Below the pieces are notes generated by a model. It was not told where the DNA came from and did no database searches. It saw nothing but the letters and a program-made list of their open reading frames with translations. Positions 7,418-14,613 of a stretch of DNA of 64,000 nucleotides are shown here, one piece after another (the stretch's first letter is position 1; each line of letters starts with the position of its first letter). Both the position numbers and the translations under genes were made by a program. This DNA comes from Pseudotabrizicola sp051200875 (lineage in GTDB: Bacteria > Pseudomonadota > Alphaproteobacteria > Rhodobacterales > Rhodobacteraceae): NCBI RefSeq assembly GCF_051200875.1, contig NZ_CP195191.1, forward strand, positions 124,001 through 188,000, read 5' to 3'.

Positions 7418-7613
7418 GCTTCGATGATCCCATCGCCCGGGCAGCTTCCGAAGCGGCGCGCAGTTCCTCGGCAATTTCTTCGGCTTCTTCCGGGTCAAAA
7501 TCCAAGGGCAGTTCAATGCCGCCTTCGGCCTCGACATAGATCCGGACCATTCCTGCGCTGGTCGGACCAATCTGAAGGTTTGCGGCGATGTCGCTTTCCT
7601 TGTCGATGCCCAT
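7401..7613 (-). CDS. DUF6324 family small protein
   Basis: A 70-residue acidic protein beginning MGIDKESDIAANLQIGP. It contains a short beta segment (GMVRIYVEAEGGIELPLDF) and an Ala/Glu-rich helix (EEAEEIAEELRAASEAAR), and ends in a basic tail KPKPKR. It matches the small DUF6324 proteins of Rhodobacteraceae; function unknown. The ATG is at 7611-7613, and longer in-frame extensions upstream have no family support. It is convergent with mmcB, with which it shares 17 bases. Confidence 0.7.
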   Translation of the reverse strand: MGIDKESDIAANLQIGPTSAGMVRIYVEAEGGIELPLDFDPEEAEEIAEELRAASEAARAMGSSKPKPKR

Positions 7614-7716
7614 CGTAATGCCCTTTCCTGACGCTTTGCCTTGCCCTAGCGCCGATTTCAATTTGGTGCAAGCAACAGGGCTTGGCAGCCCGCCATCTGC
7701 ATGGTCAGATACACAG

Positions 7717-8211
7717 ATGGAGCGAACGAAACTCGATCTTTTTACACGGAATGACGCGCAGTGGCTGGTTGATCGCCATGCAGAGCTATACGCGCAGGAA
7801 GAGGGATATGACGCCAGCTTCCCGCAGTTGGTTGCCAAGATCATTGCCGAGTTTCTGGACGGGCATGACCCGGTCAGCGAACGGGGATGGGTGGCCATTC
7901 TGGATGGCAAGCGTGTTGGTTCGATCTTTTGCGTCAAGGACAGCGAAGACGAGTCGGGCCAAACTGCAAAACTGCGACTCTTTTTGCTGGAACCCTCGGC
8001 ACGCGGCACGGGTCTCTCGAAACGTCTGATCGAAACCTGCCTGCAATTCGCTCGTGAAGCAGGATATCAGCACATGCGGCTTTGGACCCATGCCAGTCAC
8101 GCAGCGGCCTGCCGACTTTATGAAAAATATGGGTTTTCTTGCACCAAAAGCTGGGGCGAGCACACCTTCGGCCAAGATGTTATTTCTCAAATCTGGGAAC
8201 GCCCACTTTAA
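7717..8211 (+). CDS. GNAT family N-acetyltransferase
   Basis: A 164-residue GCN5-related acetyltransferase. The acetyl-CoA pyrophosphate loop is visible as EPSARGTGLSKRLIETC (R/Q-x-x-G-x-G/A type), preceded by the beta-strand AKLRLFLLEP and followed by HMRLWTHASHAAACRLYEKYGF, the usual end of the fold. The substrate is not predictable. The ATG at 7717 starts just before the conserved fold; in-frame starts at 7618 and earlier would add a low-complexity leader. tRNA-His follows about 50 bases downstream. Some MarR regulators carry a similar GNAT domain, but no winged helix is present here. Confidence 0.8.
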   Translation: MERTKLDLFTRNDAQWLVDRHAELYAQEEGYDASFPQLVAKIIAEFLDGHDPVSERGWVAILDGKRVGSIFCVKDSEDESGQTAKLRLFLLEPSARGTGLSKRLIETCLQFAREAGYQHMRLWTHASHAAACRLYEKYGFSCTKSWGEHTFGQDVISQIWERPL

Positions 8212-8263
8212 GGCGAAAGCCCGCTTGCAATCCGGGCGCAGGGCGGCTAAACGACCGCCAAGT

Positions 8264-8340
8264 GCCGACTTAGCTCAGTTGGTTAGAGCACCAGATTGTG
8301 GATCTGGGGGTCCCCCGTTCGAGCCGGGGAGTCGGTACCA
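8264..8340 (+). tRNA. tRNA-His (GTG anticodon)
   Basis: A 77-base tRNA cloverleaf with CCA encoded. The acceptor stem is GCCGACT/AGTCGGT with a G1:U72 wobble. TAGCTCAGTTGG gives the D-arm. CCAGA TT GTG GA TCTGG gives the anticodon arm, with GTG at 8298-8300. CCCCG TTCGAGC CGGGG is the T-arm. The discriminator is A73, and the base before G1 is T, so no G-1 is encoded. That combination is the special alphaproteobacterial tRNA-His type, read by a divergent HisRS. Confidence 0.97.
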
Positions 8341-8342
8341 TC

Positions 8343-8386
8343 AAAATCAAAGGGCTCAGGTCGCAGGGCCTGAGCCCTTTGATTTT
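8343..8386 (+). terminator. Strong terminator after tRNA-His
   Basis: A perfect 18-bp stem, with arms at 8343-8360 (ending AGGGCTCAGG) and 8369-8386 (starting CCTGAGCCCT) around the loop TCGCAGGG. The distal arm ends in GATTTTA. The stem begins two bases after the tRNA CCA, so it would end the tRNA transcript. Confidence 0.9.
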
Positions 8387-8389
8387 ATT

Positions 8390-8743
8390 GCCGCTCATCC
8401 ATCCACACTAGAAAAGATTTCGCAACGCCAACACTTATTCTCTGCGGTGTTTATCTTCGCGCTGGTAGTTGAGGCGTAGACTCAACGGGTCGGCCACGTG
8501 CGGAAATCGGCAACCGGGTAAGGCGTTGAAACCGGTGGAAATGGTCGGACCGGCTTAAAGGGCCAGAGGGCATGAAAGCTCCGCGCACCGGAAGGGTGCT
8601 GGGCGACTGACGTGGTCAAATATTTCGATCTATTGCCCTTTGCGTGAATGGAAGGGTCATTGCTCTGCGAGCGTACTGCGTTTCCGGTGCGCCGCCGCTG
8701 AAAGATATTGAGCCATTTGCCCCTGTGGGGGCCTTAGGCCTTC
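8390..8743. other. Intergenic stretch, no gene recognised
   Basis: No convincing coding region is present between the tRNA terminator and the regulator gene. About 120 bases (8498-8615) are purine-rich and could fold: GCACC/GGTGC around a GGAAG loop, and several CCGGT/ACCGG pairings. The segment begins GTGCGG, reminiscent of the GUGYG 5' end of group II introns, but no reverse transcriptase or domain V is seen. Near 8719-8732 a GCCCC/GGGGC hairpin could end the converging minus-strand operon. Confidence 0.4.
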
Positions 8744-9478
8744 TTAGATCGGTTGGATCGGCACGAGAACGTCTGCCATGGCCTTGTGTGCGGCCACAGG
8801 ATTGCCCTTGTCGATGGCCTGAATCAGACGCTCATAATGTTCTGCCTTTGCTTCGGCCAGTCCTTCGGGTGGGGCGCCAAGGTCTTTGCTTAATCGTGCC
8901 AATGTGGAATATGCGACACCAAATTCCATGATAGCCGATGTTGATCGCAAGAACGGATTTCCCGATGCCTCGGCAATCACGCGGTGAATTTCGAACTCCG
9001 CCAAGGCAAATGGTTCTGGTTGAAACGACATTTGCATCCGTTGGTTCTGCCAGTAGAGGAGGAGCCGCATGTGTTCCGCCTCGCGGTTTTCCGAAGCCAA
9101 CTGGGCCGTTTGCACCTCTAGGCTCTCGCGAACGATCTGAAAGGAACGCAAGAAAGCTGGACTAGGACCGCTTTCCAACTTCCACGCCAGAATCTGCCTA
9201 TCAAACAGGTTCCATCGCGATTGTGGCAATACGCGTGTTCCAACCTTGGCGCGAGCCTCGACAAGCCCTTTGGCCTCCAGCGTCTTGAGCGCCTCTCGCA
9301 GGACCGTGCGAGAAACACCAAACCGATCCATCATCTCGGCATCACCCGGAAGGCTGCTGCCTACGGGCATCTCTCCAGCAACGATGGCGCGGCCAACCTC
9401 GTTGATCACATAGGAGTGAAAGTTCCGCGCTGCTTGCCGCCCGGAGAGCGTTCGGATCAGGCTCCCGGGTTCGCTCAT
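8744..9478 (-). CDS. FadR-subfamily GntR transcriptional regulator
   Basis: A 244-residue regulator. The N-terminal winged helix spans about residues 20-85, with LPGDAEMMDRFGVSRTVLREALKTLEAKGLVEARAKVGTRV split over recognition helix and wing. It is followed by an all-helical FCD ligand domain (LRSFQIVRESLEVQTAQLA, then AEFEIHRVIAEASGNPFL), where Asp/His residues usually bind a metal and a sugar-acid ligand. The gene is last in the ytfQ-ytfR-ytfT-yjfF operon, 18 bases after yjfF, so it probably autoregulates the importer. A matching operator candidate lies upstream of ytfQ (14165-14173). Confidence 0.88.
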   Translation of the reverse strand: MSEPGSLIRTLSGRQAARNFHSYVINEVGRAIVAGEMPVGSSLPGDAEMMDRFGVSRTVLREALKTLEAKGLVEARAKVGTRVLPQSRWNLFDRQILAWKLESGPSPAFLRSFQIVRESLEVQTAQLASENREAEHMRLLLYWQNQRMQMSFQPEPFALAEFEIHRVIAEASGNPFLRSTSAIMEFGVAYSTLARLSKDLGAPPEGLAEAKAEHYERLIQAIDKGNPVAAHKAMADVLVPIQPI

Positions 9479-9496
9479 GTCTGCGTATCCAGTACT

Positions 9497-10456
9497 TCAG
9501 GTTCTGCGCGGCGTCGCCCGGAACACCAAGCGCTGCAGCACAATGAACATAAACAAAAGCACGCCGACGACAATCTTGGTCCACCAACTGGACAAGGTTC
9601 CGTCAAAGACGATGTAGGTTTGCACCAATCCTTGCAGCATGACCCCGATGAAAGTGCCTGCAACAAAGCCATATCCGCCAGTCAGAAGAGTTCCCCCGAT
9701 TACGACGGCGGCGATCGCATCGAGTTCAACACCAAGAGCATTCAAAGAGTAGCCAGCAGAGGTGTACAGCGAGAAAACGACGCCAGCGAGACCTGCCAAA
9801 AAGCTGGACAGGGCGTAGATGCCAATCGTTGTGCGTGCGACCGGCACGCCCATAAGTGCAGCCGAGGTTTCCGAGCCGCCAAGTGCATAAATGTTTGAGC
9901 CGAATTTGGTGCGGTGCGCTAAAAGAATGGCGACTGCAAAGACCAACAGCATGATCAAACCTACCACCGTCAGCCGCCCGCCACCGGGTAGGAGAAAATA
10001 GCTTTTTGAGGCCGCGGAATAGAAGGCATGGTTGATCCCGATGCTGTCAGGCGACAGAACCGAGGCTCCGCCTCTTGCCAGAAACATGCCCGCAAGTGTC
10101 ACGATAAAGCTGGGTACTTTCAGGTAGTGGATCGCCATTCCCATGATCGCTCCAAAAGACGCAGCAACCACAAGCGTAATAGCAAAGGCCAAAAGCGGGT
10201 GCAGGTTCAGCCACATGATCAGAACGGCAATCAAGACCGTACTAAAGCCGATCACAGCGCCGACCGAAAGATCTATTCCCCCGGACAGGATAACGAAGGT
10301 CATGCCGACCGCTGCAATGCCAAGAAAGGCATTGTCTGTCATGAAGTTACCCAGAACTCGGGTTGAAAACATGGCGGGATGCTGCAGAACCGCTGCTGCA
10401 TAGGCAAAAAGGAAGATCAAGGCAGTTGCCACCAAAGGCCTTAGGCTTCTGTTCAT
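9497..10456 (-). CDS. yjfF: Galactofuranose-type ABC transporter permease YjfF-like
   Basis: A 319-residue inner-membrane permease of the BPD_transp_2 family with about eight to ten hydrophobic segments. Family signatures are FVILSGGIDLSVGAV near residue 60 and GVELDAIAAVVIGGTLLTGG near residue 240, the stretch that contacts the ATPase. It would pair with the YtfT-like permease as a heterodimer for a hexose, by homology galactofuranose. Its ATG overlaps the ytfT stop (ATGA), indicating translational coupling. The regulator gene follows in the same operon. Confidence 0.88.
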   Translation of the reverse strand: MNRSLRPLVATALIFLFAYAAAVLQHPAMFSTRVLGNFMTDNAFLGIAAVGMTFVILSGGIDLSVGAVIGFSTVLIAVLIMWLNLHPLLAFAITLVVAASFGAIMGMAIHYLKVPSFIVTLAGMFLARGGASVLSPDSIGINHAFYSAASKSYFLLPGGGRLTVVGLIMLLVFAVAILLAHRTKFGSNIYALGGSETSAALMGVPVARTTIGIYALSSFLAGLAGVVFSLYTSAGYSLNALGVELDAIAAVVIGGTLLTGGYGFVAGTFIGVMLQGLVQTYIVFDGTLSSWWTKIVVGVLLFMFIVLQRLVFRATPRRT

Positions 10457-11499
10457 TTTGATTTTCCGCGAACGGTCCGACGGCGGAAGACTTGTGCCGA
10501 CAGGGGTGATTGCAGGATGAGGATCACGATGATCACGGCGGATTTCACGACTAGGTTGAACTGAGGGCTGAAACCCGAAATCAGAATGCCGGTATTCATG
10601 GCCTGAATGATCATCGCCCCTAGTACCGCCATCGGGATCGAGAACCTGCCCCCGATCAGAGACGTGCCCCCGATCACCACAGCGAGGATTGCGTCAAGCT
10701 CAAGCCAGAGGCCCGCGTTGTTCGCGTCTGCGCCGCGGATATCGCCCGCGACGATCAGGCCGGCAATGGCGGCGCAAAACCCAGCAAATGTGTAAACCGT
10801 AAGAAGCAGGGTGTTTGCCGACAGTCCGGCAAAGCGTGCGGCAGAACGGTTGACGCCGACGGCTTCGATCAGAAGGCCCAAAGCTGTGCGTCTAACGATC
10901 ACAGACGCAAGGATCATGAGTGTAATGGCGATGACCACAGGCATCGGAAGGCCAAGGAAAGATCCAGTGCCTATGAAGATCAACAGCGGGTCCGAGAAGG
11001 TAACGATATAGCCTTCGGTCACCAGCTGCGCGAGGCCACGCCCCGCGACCATGAGGACAAGAGTCGCAATGATCGGTTGGATTTCAAGAAGCGTCACCAA
11101 AAGCCCGTTCCAGAGGCCGCAGACAAGACCGGCACCCACGGCGGCTAGGACAGCCATCCATGCGGGATATCCTGAGGTGACCATGACAGCGGCAATCGCT
11201 CCAGAGATTGCCATCACCGCACCGACCGAGAGGTCCACCCCTTTGGTTGCAATCACCATTGTCATGCCAATGGCCAAAATCGCGACGGGTGCGCCACGGT
11301 TCAAGACGTCTATAAGACTGCCGAAAAGCCGCCCGTCTTGCCATGTAATGGTGAAAAAGCCGGGGAACAGCAGCCAATTGACCAAAAGCACGGCGAAGAG
11401 GGCAATCACCTGCGGCCGGGTGAAAAAATGGGCAATTGGCTTGGCAGGTGGCATAGGTGGTTGGGTCGTGGGCCGGATGTCAGCTTGGGGGCGGGTCAC
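10453..11499 (-). CDS. ytfT: Galactofuranose-type ABC transporter permease YtfT-like
   Basis: A 348-residue permease, longer at the N-terminus than YjfF, with a proline-rich cytoplasmic leader (RPTTQPPMPPAKPIAHF) before the first membrane span. Conserved BPD_transp_2 stretches are VIATKGVDLSVGAVMAISG and LWLELDAILAVVIGGTSLIGG. The start codon is GTG at 11497-11499, overlapping the ytfR stop as GTGA. The stop in turn overlaps the yjfF ATG. Substrate assignment (galactofuranose) rests on gene order and similarity to the ytfQRT-yjfF system. Confidence 0.88.
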   Translation of the reverse strand: MTRPQADIRPTTQPPMPPAKPIAHFFTRPQVIALFAVLLVNWLLFPGFFTITWQDGRLFGSLIDVLNRGAPVAILAIGMTMVIATKGVDLSVGAVMAISGAIAAVMVTSGYPAWMAVLAAVGAGLVCGLWNGLLVTLLEIQPIIATLVLMVAGRGLAQLVTEGYIVTFSDPLLIFIGTGSFLGLPMPVVIAITLMILASVIVRRTALGLLIEAVGVNRSAARFAGLSANTLLLTVYTFAGFCAAIAGLIVAGDIRGADANNAGLWLELDAILAVVIGGTSLIGGRFSIPMAVLGAMIIQAMNTGILISGFSPQFNLVVKSAVIIVILILQSPLSAQVFRRRTVRGKSK

Positions 11500-13025
11500 G
11501 CGTGCGCCTCCGTTTCTGGGGTTCCTGCGATGGCCTGAACGATGGCTTCCGGAGAAATATTATCACCCGAAAGTTCCGTCACCATATTGCGGTCGCGCAT
11601 CACAACGACGCGGTTCGAATAGGCAACCACTTCGTCCAATTCCGACGAGATGACGAACAGGGCAAGTCCTTCTTCGCGCAACCTGTTGATGGTGCGGACA
11701 ATCTCGGCATGTGCGCCGACGTCGATGCCGCGAGTGGGTTCATCAAGGATTAGGAAGGTTGGATCAATTGCCAGCCAACGCGCAAGAATGACCTTTTGCT
11801 GATTGCCGCCCGACAAGAGTTTCACCGGCATGTCGTGATTTGCAGCGCGGATATCCAGCGCCTCGGCATAGCGACCGGCCAGTTCGACCTGATCGTCGCG
11901 ATTCAAGACCTTGAACCACCCCAACTTGGCTTGAAGTGCAATGATAATGTTCTCTCGAACCGATAGATCGCCGAAGATCCCGTCGATCTTCCGATCTTCT
12001 GGGCAAAAACCAAATCCGGCAGCAACAGCCTGTGCAGGGGTGCGGAGTGTAACCGGCTCCCCATCGACGTGGATCACACCAGTTTCCGCCGCATCAATTC
12101 CAAACATCAGCCGGGCCATCTCAGTCCTGCCCGAGCCGAGTAGTCCCGCGACGCCCACCACTTCCCCTTCGTGAAGGGCGAGATTGAAGGCGGGCATACC
12201 TTTGCGTGAGATATCCTGAAACTGCACGCGAAGCTTGCCTTTGACTCCTCCGGCCAGCGCAGTGGGATGATGATCAAAAGCCACGTCTTTGCCCAACATC
12301 ATCCGCACGACATCGGTGGTGTTCAGGGTGTTTAAAGCCTGTGTCGAAACTTTTCTGCCGTTCCTAAGGATGGTCACGCGATCGGCCAGTTCAAAGACCT
12401 GATCAAGGAAATGGGTGATGAAGATGATGGCAAGGCCCTTGGCTTTCAGCGCCCGGACCACATCAAAAAGACGTTCAACTTCGTTTCTGTCAAGGCTGGC
12501 CGTCGGTTCATCAAGGACCAGAACCTTTCCGGACAGCTCGACTGCGCGTGCGATGGCCACGATCTGCTGGACCGCCACAGAATACTCTGAAAGCTCCGCT
12601 CGCACGTCAATATCAAGACCATATCGCGCCAAAAGTTGACGCGCGGCAGTATCTATAGCTTTTCGGTCAACATAGCCAAAGCGCGTCGGTTGGCGTCCGA
12701 GGAAAAGATTCTCAGAAACAGAACGGTTGGGGAGCAGGTTCACCTCTTGATAAACCGTCCCGATCCCGCAACTTTGACCATGCAGTGGGTCACGCAGGGC
12801 CAATGGCTGGCCATCCAGCAGCAAGCTACCCTCATCAGGCTGGTAGGCCCCGGTCAGAATCTTGATCAATGTGGATTTGCCCGCGCCATTTTCACCCAAA
12901 AGCGCGTGAACTTCCCCTGGAAATGCGGAAAAATCCACATCGTCCAAGGCACGATGCTGGCCAAAGATTTTGATGATTCCGCGTGCCTCAAGCACGGGCG
13001 CATTTGCAGCGTCTGAAATGGCCAT
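11496..13025 (-). CDS. ytfR: Sugar ABC transporter ATP-binding protein YtfR-like
   Basis: A 509-residue tandem ABC ATPase of the MglA/RbsA type. The first domain has Walker A GENGAGKST and Walker B VLVLDEPTAS. The second has a degenerate P-loop (GLLGSGRTE), signature LSGGNQQKV and Walker B FLILDEPTRGIDVG. This pattern is normal for the family, where only one site is fully competent. The ATG at 13023-13025 is preceded by GGGGAGGAAGGC. The frame is open upstream into the hairpin region but without a Shine-Dalgarno sequence. It lies between the binding protein and the permeases. Confidence 0.92.
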   Translation of the reverse strand: MAISDAANAPVLEARGIIKIFGQHRALDDVDFSAFPGEVHALLGENGAGKSTLIKILTGAYQPDEGSLLLDGQPLALRDPLHGQSCGIGTVYQEVNLLPNRSVSENLFLGRQPTRFGYVDRKAIDTAARQLLARYGLDIDVRAELSEYSVAVQQIVAIARAVELSGKVLVLDEPTASLDRNEVERLFDVVRALKAKGLAIIFITHFLDQVFELADRVTILRNGRKVSTQALNTLNTTDVVRMMLGKDVAFDHHPTALAGGVKGKLRVQFQDISRKGMPAFNLALHEGEVVGVAGLLGSGRTEMARLMFGIDAAETGVIHVDGEPVTLRTPAQAVAAGFGFCPEDRKIDGIFGDLSVRENIIIALQAKLGWFKVLNRDDQVELAGRYAEALDIRAANHDMPVKLLSGGNQQKVILARWLAIDPTFLILDEPTRGIDVGAHAEIVRTINRLREEGLALFVISSELDEVVAYSNRVVVMRDRNMVTELSGDNISPEAIVQAIAGTPETEAHA

Positions 13026-13080
13026 GCCTTCCTCCCCTGATTTTCTGTAACTGTCTGCTTGTCCCGCAGATAAAGCAATT

Positions 13081-13113
13081 CCGCCGGGCAACGGCAGGGC
13101 CACAACCCGGCGG
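13081..13113 (-). other. Intercistronic GC hairpin between ytfQ and ytfR
   Basis: Perfect inverted repeat CCGCCGGG (13081-13088) and CCCGGCGG (13106-13113), with no T-run on the minus strand. It lies 17 bases after the ytfQ stop and ahead of ytfR. Such hairpins commonly protect the upstream binding-protein mRNA from 3' exonucleases and reduce read-through. The same arrangement follows both other binding-protein genes in this window. Confidence 0.7.
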
Positions 13114-13130
13114 TGGTCTTGGGGAGGAAA

Positions 13131-14102
13131 CTAGTAGCCAAGACCTTTGCGGCGGTCGTATTCACCCTGCGGATCATCTGCCGGGGTAAAAAGCTTCGAC
13201 TCGGTGATGATGAACTTTTCCGGCAAGGTGCCCGCATTCAGATAGGCATCAAGCGCCGCAAACGCCGGACCTGCCATATTCGGCGTGAGCTCGACTGTAG
13301 CGTTGGCTTCCCCCGAGACCATTGCAGCAAAGATATCAGGAACGGCGTCGATCGACACGACGAGAATATCCGTTCCCGGCCTCAGGCCTGCATCCTTGAT
13401 GGCCTGAATGGCACCAACGGCCATATCGTCATTGTGTGCATAGACGGCGCAAATGTTTTTGCCTCCGTCCTCAGCCTTGATGAAGCCTTCCATGACTTCC
13501 TTCCCCTTAGAGCGAGTGAAGTCTCCCGTCTGGCTGCGGGTAATCGTCAGGTTGGCCTTGCCAGAAAGCGCTTCTTCGAAGCCTTGCTTGCGGTTGATGG
13601 CTGGGGAAGAACCCACAGTACCTTGCAGCTCAACAACGTTGCACTGTTTGTCGCCAACAGCGCCCACCAGCCACTCTCCGGCCACACGGCCCTCTTTGAC
13701 TTGATCCGAAGCGACCGAGGTCAAGTAGAGGTCTTCTGGCCCTTCGATGCCACGGTCCAGAAGGACGACGGGAATGCCGGCCTCTTTGGCCTCGGTCAGA
13801 ACTTCTTCCCAACCGGTCGCCACAACCGGGGCCACCAGAATGGCGTCAACGCCTTGTGCAACAAAACCGCGGATCGCCTTGATCTGGTTTTCCTGTTTCT
13901 GCTGTGCATCTGCAAACTTCAGGTCAACGCCCAAATCTGCGGCAACTTGCTTAGTGACACTCGTCTCGGCAGCGCGCCAGCCGGACTCCGACCCGATCTG
14001 CGAAAAGCCAATGACTTTTCCTTGCAGACCTTCAGCATTGGCTGTCGAAAACAACAAACCGCTTAGTCCCGCGCCAAGCGCGAGAGTCTTGAAAATATTC
14101 AT
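13131..14102 (-). CDS. ytfQ: Periplasmic galactofuranose-type binding protein YtfQ-like
   Basis: A 323-residue periplasmic binding protein (Peripla_BP_4) with signal peptide FKTLALGAGLSGLLFSTANA, cleaved near residue 23. The start of the mature protein (LQGKVIGFSQIGSESGWRAA) is typical of YtfQ. Ligand-region segments include QGVDAILVAPVVATGWEEVL and VVLLDRGIEGPEDLY. The ATG at 14102 is chosen over an upstream frame extension because it starts the signal peptide. First gene of the operon, with about 500 bases of upstream non-coding DNA. Confidence 0.92.
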   Translation of the reverse strand: MNIFKTLALGAGLSGLLFSTANAEGLQGKVIGFSQIGSESGWRAAETSVTKQVAADLGVDLKFADAQQKQENQIKAIRGFVAQGVDAILVAPVVATGWEEVLTEAKEAGIPVVLLDRGIEGPEDLYLTSVASDQVKEGRVAGEWLVGAVGDKQCNVVELQGTVGSSPAINRKQGFEEALSGKANLTITRSQTGDFTRSKGKEVMEGFIKAEDGGKNICAVYAHNDDMAVGAIQAIKDAGLRPGTDILVVSIDAVPDIFAAMVSGEANATVELTPNMAGPAFAALDAYLNAGTLPEKFIITESKLFTPADDPQGEYDRRKGLGY

Positions 14103-14164
14103 GATTTTCCTCCCAGTGGAACCCTTGGCCACTCTCCTCAGGTGGCTCAGATGACGTTATCAAA

Positions 14165-14173
14165 AGTAATACT
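14165..14173. promoter_or_regulatory. Candidate operator of the FadR-type regulator
   Basis: The palindrome AGTAATACT (AGTATTACT on the minus strand) lies about 62 bases ahead of ytfQ. It resembles the T-x-GT-N-AC-x-A style operators of FadR-subfamily regulators and sits in an AT-rich pocket within a GC-rich region. The regulator encoded at the end of this operon is the natural candidate to bind it. Confidence 0.35.
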
Positions 14174-14175
14174 AT

Positions 14176-14613
14176 ATGCAACAGTTCCGTTCGTAAGGCC
14201 GTACTTTTGTTGGCCTCGTGGGCTGCAAATGCGGCGCGATCTGGCGAAATCCGTTGAAAGACAGGCGGTTGCAGTTGTCGTTGCACTCTGCGCTGCTGCA
14301 TCAATTCTGCGGGGATTGAGATAGTTGTTCTGCAATCAATCCAAATGCCCGTGGTCTCTGTATGATGGCCCGCGGAATGTGACTGAAAGAAGCCAACTTG
14401 AACGGAACTAGGCGAATCAGATGTGCGCGGTGTTCGGCCAGTTCTCTCCGAAATGCAGAGGTCAATGTAACGGGGCAGAACAGGATTTTATCTGATACAA
14501 AGCTTCTTTGCCTCTGCTCGACAATTTGACCCATAACGATTTTCCCCAAACCGGGGTCTCTTCGGTCTGGGCAAAGATTTAGTTGCGACCATGTTGGAGG
14601 CTTGCCTGTGCTG
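14176..14613. other. Intergenic stretch between two sugar operons, no gene recognised
   Basis: No recognisable gene lies here. An 82-codon open frame on the minus strand (14301-14549) encodes a basic, non-matching peptide without a Shine-Dalgarno sequence, and I do not call it. The segment presumably carries the ytfQ promoter at its left end and the 3' region of the arabinose operon at its right end. A short CCCC/GGGG hairpin near 14555 has no T-run. Confidence 0.4.

Noticed and set aside
8264..8340. tRNA-His as the attachment site of an integrated element
   Set aside because: No integrase and no second copy of the tRNA 3' end was found in the window.
14301..14549. 82-codon minus-strand frame in the gap before the arabinose operon
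   Set aside because: It has no ribosome-binding site, no family resemblance, and unusual basic composition.
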